Assembly (NCBI GenBank): GCA_905215615.1 | Contig: CAJMQM010000019.1 | Location: 1-16,366, forward strand | DNA from: an uncultured bacterium | Lineage (GTDB): Bacteria > Bacillota > Clostridia > TANB77 > CAG-508 | Direction of reading: 5' to 3' | Length of the DNA: 16,366 bases | Shown here: positions 6,769-14,188 of the stretch, in pieces | Layout of the letters: every line of letters starts with the position of its first letter | Position numbering within the stretch: position 1 is the stretch's first letter | Notes under the pieces: model-generated | Told to the model about the DNA's origin: nothing | What the model saw: only the letters and a program-made list of their open reading frames with translations | Databases searched by the model: none | Program-made: the position numbers and the translations under genes

Positions 6769-6789
6769 GTATGATAAAGGTTATCATAC
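6769..6789. promoter_or_regulatory. 9-bp perfect inverted repeat, Fur-box-like, over the micro-ORF start
   Basis: GTATGATAA (6769-6777) and TTATCATAC (6781-6789) are perfect arms around AGG. The core 6772-6786 reads TGATAA-AGG-TTATCA, which agrees with the Bacillus 7-1-7 Fur box (TGATAATNATTATCA) at 12 of 14 specified positions. As RNA it would be a tight hairpin burying the ATG at 6771. DNA operator or RNA hairpin cannot be told apart from sequence. Confidence 0.4.
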
Positions 6790-6803
6790 AAATTTGTGCA
6801 TGA
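6771..6803 (+). CDS. Ten-codon leader ORF coupled to the HAD nucleotidase
   Basis: AAGGAGAG at 6762-6769 is the only good ribosome binding site here, and it serves ATG 6771, not the nucleotidase start at 6800. The tiny ORF reads MIKVIIQICA and stops at TGA 6801-6803, overlapping ATG 6800 in an ATGA. This is the usual geometry of translational coupling. The 9-bp hairpin covers its start codon. It may be a leader peptide or simply a displaced start; there is no homology to judge by. Confidence 0.35.
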   Translation: MIKVIIQICA

Positions 6804-7393
6804 AAATTGGAATTGATTTAGATGGAGTAATATTTGACTCAGAAAAACTATATAGAATTTATTCAGAATTATATGATATGCAAGACCTAAATAAAAATAG
6901 CTTAATAAATAACCAAGCAGTAAGGTTTCAAGATAGATATTCATGGAGCCAAAACGAAGCAAATGGATTTATAAAAAAATATCACAGAAAAATAACAGAA
7001 TCATCTAATGTCATGCCAGGAGCAAAAGACATTATTCCCTTGCTAAAACAAGAAGGAGACACATTAATAGTAATAACTGCTAGAGGAAAAATAAATAAAG
7101 ACCTAATTCCAGTAACAATTGAAAGGTTAAAAGAAAACAACCTTGATGTATTTGAAAAATACTATTGGGGAGTAGATAACAAAGAAGAAATTTGTAAGCA
7201 AGAAAATATAGAACTAATGATAGATGATTCAAACATTAACTGTGAAAAAATAGCAAATAGCCATATTCACACTATATATTTAAAAGATGCACCATCTTTT
7301 GATGTACAAGAAAGTGAATATCTAAAAGTTTTATATAACTGGGGAGAAATTTATAGATATATAAAAAATTTAAAAGAAGAGCAAAGTATATAA
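6800..7393 (+). CDS. HAD-superfamily 5'(3')-nucleotidase (NT5C-like)
   Basis: The 197 residues contain the HAD motifs in order: DLDGV at 6-10 with nucleophile Asp6 and Asp8, motif II in VITARG at 91-96 (Thr93), and motif IV MIDDS at 140-144. A helical cap lies between motif I and II, as in the NT5C / 5'(3')-deoxyribonucleotidase family (YqfW-like in Firmicutes). The likely role is dephosphorylation of (deoxy)nucleoside monophosphates in the cytoplasm; substrate is inferred from family. ATG 6800 is chosen because homology starts at MKIGIDLDG; a TTG at 6794 would add two residues. Neither has its own ribosome binding site, so initiation probably depends on the upstream micro-ORF. The SprT-like gene follows after 22 nt, probably in the same transcript. 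Confidence 0.85.
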   Translation: MKIGIDLDGVIFDSEKLYRIYSELYDMQDLNKNSLINNQAVRFQDRYSWSQNEANGFIKKYHRKITESSNVMPGAKDIIPLLKQEGDTLIVITARGKINKDLIPVTIERLKENNLDVFEKYYWGVDNKEEICKQENIELMIDDSNINCEKIANSHIHTIYLKDAPSFDVQESEYLKVLYNWGEIYRYIKNLKEEQSI

Positions 7394-7415
7394 AAATTAA
7401 CAATAGGAAATAATA

Positions 7416-7988
7416 ATGGAAAAAGATTTAATAAACTTATATAATCAATGTGTAAATGAATTAAAAACAATTGGAATTGATGTAAACGATAAAGCAATAG
7501 TAGGAGATATAGACATAAAACTAACTACAAGAGCTAGCAAACGATATGGTTGTTGCAAGCAAGAAAATCCTGACAAAAGCTCAAAGATAATAGAAAAACA
7601 TGGATACAGGTATATTACAAAATACGAAAAATTTAATAAACATCATATAGAAGTAAGTAGTTGGGTAATGCAGTTAAATAACGATATTATAAAAAATACT
7701 ATAATGCACGAACTTATACACTGTTTTCCATATTGTAATAATCATGGTCAAGAGTTTAAAAAATATGCAAAATACATAAATCAAAAATTAGGTTACAACA
7801 TAACCCGTGTAGGAAATGTAAAAGAAGACTATGAAGAAAGCAATATACCATATCAAGAAAAACAATACAAATACAAAATAGTCTGCGAAAAATGTGGACA
7901 AGAAATATATAGAAATAGGCTTAGCAGTAAACTCTTAAAAAGATATAGATGTGGTAAATGTGGAGGAAAATTAAAGCTTTCAGACTAA
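7416..7988 (+). CDS. SprT-like zinc metalloprotease with C-terminal zinc ribbon
   Basis: The 190 residues carry the SprT-domain layout: an N-terminal segment, LTTRASKRYGCC at 36-47, then the gluzincin motif HELIH at 98-102 (zinc ligands His98 and His102, catalytic Glu99) with a third ligand at His110 in NNHGQEFKKYA. A C-terminal zinc ribbon follows with CEKC (Cys157, Cys160) and CGKC (Cys179, Cys182). SprT/Spartan-family proteins include DNA-protein crosslink proteases; the bacterial members are mostly uncharacterised. All metal ligands are present, so the enzyme looks active. AGGA at 7405-7408 lies 7 nt before the ATG. It follows the HAD nucleotidase by 22 nt, suggesting one operon. The family is secure, the substrate unknown. 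Confidence 0.87.
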   Translation: MEKDLINLYNQCVNELKTIGIDVNDKAIVGDIDIKLTTRASKRYGCCKQENPDKSSKIIEKHGYRYITKYEKFNKHHIEVSSWVMQLNNDIIKNTIMHELIHCFPYCNNHGQEFKKYAKYINQKLGYNITRVGNVKEDYEESNIPYQEKQYKYKIVCEKCGQEIYRNRLSSKLLKRYRCGKCGGKLKLSD

Positions 7989-8446
7989 ACACTAACCACA
8001 TAAAATAAAAATACTAACAACGAAGAATATACAATGCTATATGATGACCAAGGAGAAACAAATTGCATAATTTATAAATTTACTAAATAAAGCAACATAT
8101 TTATAATAGGAAGAGAGAAGCAAAACTTATAAAAATGCTTCTCTCTTATGCAATATGAAAAAAGCCAACAAATGCTTAAATAATTTTAGCTTAAATTGGT
8201 AAAATAGCTTTATATTATAGAAAAATGTACTTATGCCAATTGTAACTTATGCTTATTAGGAAATAACAAATTGTCAATTATTGTAGAAAAATGTCATACG
8301 AAAAATGTTGAAATACACACAAATATGTGCTAAATTATAAATATAAGAAATATAATATTTATTCAAAATATAAAAGATTATTTATCTTAAAATTTATTTC
8401 TAAACAATACCCCAACATATTCAATTAAATAAAAGAAGGTGATTTT
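7989..8446 (+). other. Gene-free AT-rich stretch upstream of dprA
   Basis: No real gene is supported. A frame open from 8004 to 8090 (ATG 8034, residues MLYDDQGETNCIIYKFTK) has no ribosome binding site and may be the tail of a lost gene. A long hairpin lies at 8111-8147 (entered separately). From 8150 to 8430 the DNA is nearly all A/T. A TTGAAA at 8308-8313 could be a -35 for dprA, but no good -10 stands at the right distance. Confidence 0.4.
8111..8147. repeat. 12-bp perfect-stem hairpin without T tract
   Basis: AAGAGAGAAGCA (8111-8122) and TGCTTCTCTCTT (8136-8147) are perfect complements around a 13-nt AT loop. No run of T follows on either strand, so it is not a standard intrinsic terminator. 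It may still end the HAD/SprT transcript or protect its 3' end. Confidence 0.55.
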
Positions 8447-9292
8447 ATTAAAGAAATTACACAAAAAAGCAAATACTATCCTCAAAGGCTATTAGAAATT
8501 AGCAGACCACCAAAAAAACTGTATGTAGAGGGAGATATAAGTTTACTAAATAAAAACAGTATAGCTATTGTAGGTGCTAGAAAATGTAGTAAATATGGGT
8601 CAAGCTATGCAGCAAAATTTGCAAAAGAATTATCAAAATCAAATATATGTATAGTAAGTGGTTTGGCTAATGGAATAGATAGAGTAGCACATACATATTC
8701 AAAAAGTGAAAAAGGAAAAACCATTGCAGTACTTGGCTCTGGTTTTAATAACATATACCCAAAAGAAAATTTAAAATTATATCAAGAAATTTTAGAAGAA
8801 GGTGGGTGTGCTATTAGCGAATATGAACCAAACCAAAAAACAGATTTATCTAGGTTTCCAATGAGAAATAGGTTAATAAGTGGAATTTCAATGGGTGTGC
8901 TTTTAATAGAGGCAAGATATAGAAGCGGAAGCAATATAACTGCAAGATATGCATTAGAACAAAAAAGAAGAGTATTTTGCATACCACACGATTTAGAAAA
9001 CAAAACAGGCTATGGACCAAACGAATATATTAAATATGGTGCAAAATTAGTAACAAGCTATATGGACATATTAGAGGAATATGGCTTAGTAAATTACGAA
9101 GAAGATGTAAAAATAGATAATAAATATTTAGATGTCTACAAATGCGTTACCGAAATACCGCGTTCTATTAATGAAATAGCCAAATTAAGTGGCAAATCCA
9201 TATCTGAAATAAGTGAGGCTTTATTTATGCTAGAAATGGAAGGAGCAATAAAAAGCCTGCCAGGCAGTGAATATGTAGTGAATTTAAAATAA
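8447..9292 (+). CDS. dprA: DNA processing protein DprA (Smf), apparent ATT start codon
   Basis: DprA loads RecA on incoming single-stranded DNA during transformation. Homology runs from 8447 to the stop, giving 281 residues. Visible: N-terminal YYPQRLLEI (10-18), the Rossmann-like core IAIVGARKCSKYG (39-51), SGLANGID..AH (71-82), GSGFNNIYPKEN (97-108), FPMRNRLISGISMGVLLIEA (137-156) and RSGSNITA (159-166). A C-terminal winged-helix of the DML1 type (about 230-281) follows. The frame has no ATG, GTG or TTG before TTG 8663, which would delete the first 72 residues including the GAR motif. An excellent GAAGGTGAT ribosome binding site at 8435-8443 points to ATT 8447 as start, giving MKEITQ as expected for this family. 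Either ATT really starts translation, as in infC, or the start codon is mutated or mis-sequenced. comM follows after 14 nt. Confidence 0.85.
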   Translation: MKEITQKSKYYPQRLLEISRPPKKLYVEGDISLLNKNSIAIVGARKCSKYGSSYAAKFAKELSKSNICIVSGLANGIDRVAHTYSKSEKGKTIAVLGSGFNNIYPKENLKLYQEILEEGGCAISEYEPNQKTDLSRFPMRNRLISGISMGVLLIEARYRSGSNITARYALEQKRRVFCIPHDLENKTGYGPNEYIKYGAKLVTSYMDILEEYGLVNYEEDVKIDNKYLDVYKCVTEIPRSINEIAKLSGKSISEISEALFMLEMEGAIKSLPGSEYVVNLK

Positions 9293-9306
9293 GAAAAAGG
9301 AGAAAT

Positions 9307-10843
9307 ATGTTATCAATTATAAAAACAATATCTTTACATGGACTAGAAGGGTATCTTATAGATGTACAAGTAGATATAACAGGAGGTATGCCTACATGGG
9401 AAATTATACGGATTACCAGATACAAGCATAAAAGAAGCAAAAGAAAGAGTAAGAACAGCTATAAAAAATTCTGGTTATGAGCTAAGAAGCAGAAAAATAC
9501 TAATTAATTTAGCACCAGCAAACATCAAAAAAGAAGGGGCTTTTTTCGATATGCCAATAGCTGTAGGCGTATTATGCAGTATTGGAATAATAAAAAATAT
9601 TCCAACAAAAGAAGTAGCTTTTATAGGAGAACTATCTTTAGATGGTAAAGTAAATACTGTAAATGGCGTACTACCAATGTGCATAGAAGGCAAGAATCTT
9701 GGAATAAAAAAAGTAATAGTGCCCAAAGAAAATGCACTAGAAGCAAGTATTGTAAAAGACATAGAGGTAATAGGAGTAGAATCTCTAAAAGAAGTTGTAA
9801 ATTATTTAAACAAAAATAATCTAAGACCAATTAAATCTAATTGGGAAGAAGTTGCAACAAAATTTCAAAAATATAATGTAGATTTTTCGGAAGTAAAAGG
9901 TCAAGAAAACATTAAAAGAGCAGTAGAGGTGGCAGCTGCGGGTGCACATAATTGCCTGTTAATTCGGTTCGCCACGGTTCACGGAAAAACAATGATTTCT
10001 AAAAGAATTCCAACGATTCTGCCAAATTTAAGTTTTGAAGAAGCATTAGAAATAACAAAAATCCACAGTATAGCGGGAATACTACCAAAAGATATTCCAA
10101 TAATTACAAATAGACCATTTAGGGCACCACATCATACAATATCATCAAAATCATTAATCGGAGGTGGAACAATTCCAAAACCAGGAGAAATAAGTTTGTC
10201 ACACTATGGAGTTTTATTTTTAGACGAATTGCCAGAGTTTAGTAGAAATACACTAGAAGTTTTAAGAGGACCACTAGAAGATGGAGTTGTAACTATAAGT
10301 AGAGTAAATTCTAGTTTTACATATCCTTGTAAATTTATGTTTGTAGCATCAATGAATCCATGTCCATGTGGCTATTATGGCTCAAAAGAAAAGGAGTGCA
10401 CATGCACAGAGCAAACAATAGCAAAATATATGTCTAAAATAAGTGGTCCATTATTAGACAGAATAGATATTCAAATAGAAGTAAATGGTGTTAAATATCA
10501 AAAACTAGAAAATAACAGTAATACAGAAAGCTCAAAAGATATACAAAAAAGAGTAAATATGGCTAGAAAAATTCAAAGAAAAAGATATGAAAATGAAAAC
10601 ATATATTCAAATTCAGAGCTTACACCTAAATTAATAGAAAAATATTGTAATATTAATGAAGAAAGCAAGAAAATATTGCAAATGGCATTTGATAAACTTG
10701 GTTTTAGTGCAAGAGCATATGGAAGAATTTTAAAAGTTGCTAGAACAATTGCAGACTTAGATAATAGCGAAAATATAACGAAAAGCCATATAACAGAGGC
10801 TATACAGTATAGAAGTTTAGACAAAAAATATTGGAAAAATTAG
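9307..10843 (+). pseudogene. comM: ComM/YifB AAA+ ATPase (Mg-chelatase-like), frameshifted and Walker A scrambled
   Basis: ComM is a hexameric helicase aiding branch migration in transformation. The N-terminus starts at ATG 9307 (MLSIIKTISLHGLEGYLIDV) after an AAGGAGA site. The frame is broken at c9409: 9307-9408 ends at WEII, and without c9409 it continues GLPDTSIKEAKERVRTAIKNS in the second frame, which is then open to 10843. The Walker A reads RFATVHGKT (codons 9965-9991); removing one C at 9965, 9974 and 9982 gives GSPGSGKT, the expected motif. The rest is intact: LFLDELPEF Walker B at about 10216-10242, the zinc-finger CPCGYYGSKEKECTCT, and the terminal YRSLDKKYW. Corrected length is about 510 residues, normal for the family. 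All four extra Cs stand directly before GG. Either the gene is inactivated or the consensus contains a repeated error. If translation begins at ATG 9551, the product lacks the first 82 residues. Confidence 0.85.
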
Positions 10844-10853
10844 AGGTTATAAT

Positions 10854-11207
10854 ATGTACATATATCATGCATTTGGTAAACTAGGGGAAGACATTGCAAC
10901 AAAATATTTATTAAGTAAAAATTATAAAATGATAGAACGCAATTTTTGGTGTAAGCAAGGGGAAATAGATATAATTGCTAAAGATAAAAACGAAATAGTA
11001 TTTATAGAAGTTAAAACACGAAGTAGCACTATTTGTGGCAGACCAAGTGAAGCGGTTACCGAAACAAAACAAAAACATATAAAAAAAGCAGCAAAATATT
11101 ATATATACTTAAACCATATTGAAGATTACTATATAAGAATAGATGTAATAGAAGTTTATCTACGAAACAATAAATTCTATATAAACCATATAAAACAAAT
11201 TATTTAA
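10854..11207 (+). CDS. yraN: YraN family (UPF0102) nuclease-fold protein
   Basis: The 117 residues match YraN: GKLGEDIATKYLLSKNYKMIERN at 8-30, GEIDIIA at 36-42 (Glu37, Asp39) and FIEVKTRSS at 50-58 (Glu52, Lys54), which together form a PD-(D/E)xK-like endonuclease core resembling Holliday-junction resolvases. The biochemical role is not established; a DNA repair or recombination function is inferred from the fold and from constant clustering with dprA and comM. AGAGG at 10842-10846, overlapping the comM stop codon, lies 7 nt before the ATG, so the three genes form one operon. The gene looks intact, unlike its two upstream neighbours. A terminator hairpin follows within 30 nt. Confidence 0.9.
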   Translation: MYIYHAFGKLGEDIATKYLLSKNYKMIERNFWCKQGEIDIIAKDKNEIVFIEVKTRSSTICGRPSEAVTETKQKHIKKAAKYYIYLNHIEDYYIRIDVIEVYLRNNKFYINHIKQII

Positions 11208-11234
11208 AAGGCATACTCCCTAACAAAACAAACA

Positions 11235-11280
11235 CTCTTTTCATAATATATATAAATAATTATGAAAGGGGTCTTTTTAA
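11235..11280 (+). terminator. Terminator-like hairpin that also holds the lysozyme ribosome binding site
   Basis: CTCTTTTCATAAT (11235-11247) pairs along 13 bp (two G-U) with ATTATGAAAGGGG (11259-11271), followed by TCTTTTTAA. This would end the dprA-comM-yraN transcript. The 3' arm AAAGGGG (11265-11271) is at the same time the only Shine-Dalgarno for GTG 11281, 9 nt downstream. Folding would therefore both stop transcription and hide the ribosome binding site. Confidence 0.65.
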
Positions 11281-12555
11281 GTGAATAAAATATTAAAAAT
11301 ATTATGTACAATTTTTATACTGCCAACATTTCTAATATATTTGCTAACACCAACTTCTATGGCACTATCACCGTCTAGTGAGCCAACATATAGTGGAATA
11401 GATGTTAGTGGATACCAAGGAAATATAGATTACAGCAAAGTTAAACAAGCGGGAATAGAAATAGTTTACATGAAATCCAGTGAGGGCAGCAACTATGTAG
11501 ATTCTCATTTTGAAAGAAACTATACAGAAGCAAAAAGAAATGGGCTAAAAGTAGGAGTATACCATTTTCTAACAGCTAGAAGTGTAAGTCAAGCTAACCA
11601 CCAAGCACAATTTTTTGTATCACTTATTTCTGGAAAAAGCATAGACTGTAAACTAGCCATGGATTTTGAGTCTTTTGGAAACTTAAACAAAGTACAAATA
11701 AATGAAATAGCTATAGCTTTTATAAATAAAGTAAAAGAACTTAGCGGAAAAGATGTAGTAGTGTACAGTAATACATATGATGCAATGTATATATTTGAAG
11801 GTGAAGTTACAAATTACCCACTATGGGTTGCACAATATGAAGTAAGCGAACCTCAAAATAATGGCAAATGGTCATCTTGGGTGGGGTGGCAATATGCAGA
11901 TAATGGCGAAGTAAATGGAATAAATGCTAGAGTAGATATGAATAGATTTACAAAAGAAATACTTTTAGATAGCAACACCGAAATACCAGATGTAGAAAAT
12001 CCAAATAACAATGGAAGCGGAAACAATAGCGGAGGAGAAAACACTGGAAACAACGGAGAAAATAATGAAAATGGAACGAAAACTATTATTATAAAAAGAG
12101 GAGATACATTATCACAAATAGCACTAGACTATAATACAACAGTACAAAGACTTGTAGAACTTAATAATATAAAAAATCCAAACTTAATATATGCTGGCGA
12201 AAGTTTGATAGTTCCAATTACCAATAGCAATACAGAAAATGTTTATATAGTAAGAAGAGGAGACACTTTGTCACAAATTGCACTAGATTATAATACTACA
12301 GTAAATGCTATTGCAACAGCAAATGGTATAACAAATGTAAATTTAATATATACAGGTCAAACCTTAATAATTCCAGGAAACAGCAATGAAGACGGTTGTA
12401 TTCATGATTGTGGGCACAAGTTATATACAGTAAGAAGAGGAGATACTTTATGGAGCATTGCAAGAAGATATGGAACATCTATAGCAAATATTGTAAGGCT
12501 AAATAGAATAAATAATCCTAACCTTATTTACCCAGGGCAAGTTTTTAGAATTTAG
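11281..12555 (+). CDS. Secreted GH25 lysozyme (N-acetylmuramidase) with three LysM domains
   Basis: It would hydrolyse the beta-1,4 bond between MurNAc and GlcNAc in peptidoglycan. A signal peptide covers about 1-28 (basic start, hydrophobic core, likely cut near TSMA). The GH25 domain runs from about 37 to 226: GIDVSGYQGNID (Asp41), VYMKSSEG, VGVYHFL, MDFES with catalytic Asp128 and Glu130, and WVGWQYADNGEVNGI followed by VDMN. An Asn/Gly-rich linker (about 236-265) follows, then LysM repeats at about 268-312, 321-365 and 380-424, each with RGDTLxxIA and NPNLIY or VNLIY. The last repeat ends the protein. A Cys pair (CIHDC, 373-377) precedes the third repeat. The GTG start has AAAGGGG 9 nt upstream, inside a hairpin. 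No holin or phage gene is near, so a host cell-wall role (autolysin) is more likely than phage lysis. Confidence 0.93.
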   Translation: MNKILKILCTIFILPTFLIYLLTPTSMALSPSSEPTYSGIDVSGYQGNIDYSKVKQAGIEIVYMKSSEGSNYVDSHFERNYTEAKRNGLKVGVYHFLTARSVSQANHQAQFFVSLISGKSIDCKLAMDFESFGNLNKVQINEIAIAFINKVKELSGKDVVVYSNTYDAMYIFEGEVTNYPLWVAQYEVSEPQNNGKWSSWVGWQYADNGEVNGINARVDMNRFTKEILLDSNTEIPDVENPNNNGSGNNSGGENTGNNGENNENGTKTIIIKRGDTLSQIALDYNTTVQRLVELNNIKNPNLIYAGESLIVPITNSNTENVYIVRRGDTLSQIALDYNTTVNAIATANGITNVNLIYTGQTLIIPGNSNEDGCIHDCGHKLYTVRRGDTLWSIARRYGTSIANIVRLNRINNPNLIYPGQVFRI

Positions 12556-12614
12556 CTCACAAAAAACATAGATTAACATAAAATATAATAGGATAAATTT
12601 TTTAGGAGGCAATT

Positions 12615-13358
12615 ATGAAAAATATTTTAGAACTAAAAAATATAGGAAAAAAATATCAAGCAAAAAATGGAGAAATTGAGGCACTAAAAAATGTTAATCT
12701 AAAAGTTCAAGAAGGAGAGTTTGTTAGCATAATAGGTCCAAGTGGATGCGGAAAATCTACACTTTTATCTATTATAGCAGGACTAGAGAAGCAAACATCT
12801 GGCGAAATCTACAAACAAGGCGAAATTGGCTATATGCTTCAAACAGATAGTTTGCTACCTTGGAGAACTATTTATAAAAATGTACTATTCGGGCTAGAAA
12901 TACGAAAATTAAACACACCAGAAAACGAAAAATATGTTCAAGAATTACTAAAAAAGTACAGTTTATATGAATTCAAAGAAAAGTATCCAAGTCAATTATC
13001 TGGTGGTATGAGGCAAAGAGCAGCTCTAATTAGAACTTTAGCAATAAAACCAAATTTACTTCTTTTAGATGAGGCTTTTTCTGCATTAGATTATCAAACT
13101 AGAATAATGGTAACAAATGATATATTTCAAATCTTAAAAAACGAAAAAATTACAGCTGTAATGGTAACACATGATATATCTGAAGCAATAAGTATGTCAG
13201 ATAGAGTAGTAGTACTTACAAACAGACCTGGCACAGTAAACAAAATACACAATATAGATTTTGAAATGGAAAATAGAAATCCTATTAACTGTAGGGAAAG
13301 TCCAAAATTTAGTAAATATTTTGATACTATTTGGAAGGAGCTTGATGTACATGCATGA
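12615..13358 (+). CDS. ABC transporter ATPase, SsuB/TauB/ThiZ-like
   Basis: This cytoplasmic ATPase drives import with the permease and binding protein that follow. The 247 residues show Walker A GPSGCGKST at 41-49, a Q-loop in YMLQTDSLLPW (Gln76), signature LSGGMRQR at 128-135, Walker B LLLLDE at 148-153 with the D-loop SALD, and the H-loop His186 in VTHDISEA. The LLPW segment after the Q-loop and the length are typical of the nitrate/sulfonate/taurine/aminopyrimidine class. AGGAGG at 12604-12609 stands 5 nt before the ATG. A TATAAT at 12584-12589 is a possible -10 but has no good -35. The gene's end overlaps the permease start by 8 nt. The substrate cannot be read from the ATPase. Confidence 0.92.
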   Translation: MKNILELKNIGKKYQAKNGEIEALKNVNLKVQEGEFVSIIGPSGCGKSTLLSIIAGLEKQTSGEIYKQGEIGYMLQTDSLLPWRTIYKNVLFGLEIRKLNTPENEKYVQELLKKYSLYEFKEKYPSQLSGGMRQRAALIRTLAIKPNLLLLDEAFSALDYQTRIMVTNDIFQILKNEKITAVMVTHDISEAISMSDRVVVLTNRPGTVNKIHNIDFEMENRNPINCRESPKFSKYFDTIWKELDVHA

Positions 13359-14154
13359 GAAAAACATATCAGAAGAAAGAAAAAAATACTTAAGACAAAT
13401 AAGAAATAACAAAATATGGGTGGTACTTACAAGACTAGCAATTGTAGTAATTTTTGTGGCAGGCTGGGAAATATTAGCTAATTTAGGAATAATAGATAGC
13501 TTTATTGCAAGTAGTCCATCTAGAATATTGGATACATTTTTAAACCTATCTTCCCAAGACCTAATGATGCACGTTGGAGTAACCTGCTTAGAAACAATAA
13601 TTGGCTTTACACTAGGAACAGTACTAGGAATTGTAATTGCAATTATATTATGGTGGTCAAAATTTTTATCTAAAGTACTAGAACCATTTTTAGTAGTTTT
13701 AAATAGTTTACCAAAAGTTGCACTAGGTCCAGTTATTATTATATGGGTAGGAGCAGGCATGCCAGCAATTATAACAATGGCATTATTAATATCATTAATA
13801 GTAACTGTTATGGAAATTTTAAATGGATTTTTAGAAACAGATAAAGAAAAAATAAAAATGGCTAAAACCTTTAATGCAAGCAAATTACAAACATTAACCA
13901 AAATTATAATACCTTCAAATATACCAACATTTTTTAATTCTTTAAAAGTAAATATTGGTTTATCGTTAGTAGGTGTTATTACAGGAGAATTTTTAGTCTC
14001 AAAAGCAGGACTTGGCTACTTAATAGTATATGGAGGTCAAGTATTCCAACTGGACCTAGTAATGACTGGAGTTATAATTTTAGCAATTGTAGCTGCTATA
14101 ATGTATCAAGCAGTAGTAATTGTTGAAAAAATAGTAACCAAAAAAATGAGCTAA
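13351..14154 (+). CDS. ABC transporter permease, SsuC/TauC/ThiX-like
   Basis: This integral membrane subunit forms the import channel as a homodimer. From ATG 13351 it is 267 residues: a basic N-terminus (MHEKNISEERKKYLRQIRNN), a first membrane segment at about 23-45 (VVLTRLAIVVIFVAGWEILANLG), and about five more hydrophobic segments. A cytoplasmic EAA loop lies at about 153-188 (EILNGFLETDKEKIKMAKTF...), contacting the ATPase. The BPD_transp_1 pattern LGLVGVITGEFL-like (SLVGVITGEFLVSKAGLGYLI) is clear. The start was moved to 13351 because AAGGAG (13335-13340) gives 10 nt spacing and the N-terminus then looks normal; ATG 13345 is only 4 nt from the site. The overlap with the ATPase gene suggests coupled translation. 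The binding protein follows 34 nt later. Confidence 0.9.
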   Translation: MHEKNISEERKKYLRQIRNNKIWVVLTRLAIVVIFVAGWEILANLGIIDSFIASSPSRILDTFLNLSSQDLMMHVGVTCLETIIGFTLGTVLGIVIAIILWWSKFLSKVLEPFLVVLNSLPKVALGPVIIIWVGAGMPAIITMALLISLIVTVMEILNGFLETDKEKIKMAKTFNASKLQTLTKIIIPSNIPTFFNSLKVNIGLSLVGVITGEFLVSKAGLGYLIVYGGQVFQLDLVMTGVIILAIVAAIMYQAVVIVEKIVTKKMS

Positions 14155-14188
14155 AAATAAAAACAAAATTCAAAAAGGAGGCAAATTT

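Noticed and set aside
6655..6770. Known riboswitch (glycine, THF, c-di-GMP, preQ1) upstream of the HAD gene
   Set aside because: GGAGAG-like words occur, but none of the conserved cores of these classes could be lined up.
8034..8090. 18-codon ORF (MLYDDQGETNC...) as a small gene
   Set aside because: No Shine-Dalgarno, very short, and the frame is open upstream without a start, so at most it is a remnant.
9551..10843. A 430-residue ComM starting at ATG 9551
   Set aside because: The N-terminal 80 residues of ComM are present upstream from 9307 and separated only by a one-base shift; no ribosome binding site precedes 9551.
13261..13350. Permease start at 13261
   Set aside because: This would add 30 residues encoded inside the ATPase gene with no ribosome binding site; AAGGAG at 13335-13340 and a normal N-terminus support 13351.
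13197..13901. 234-codon ORF on the minus strand across the permease
   Set aside because: It mirrors the ATPase end and permease, both secure by motif; its residues are the usual low-complexity shadow and no start signal is present.
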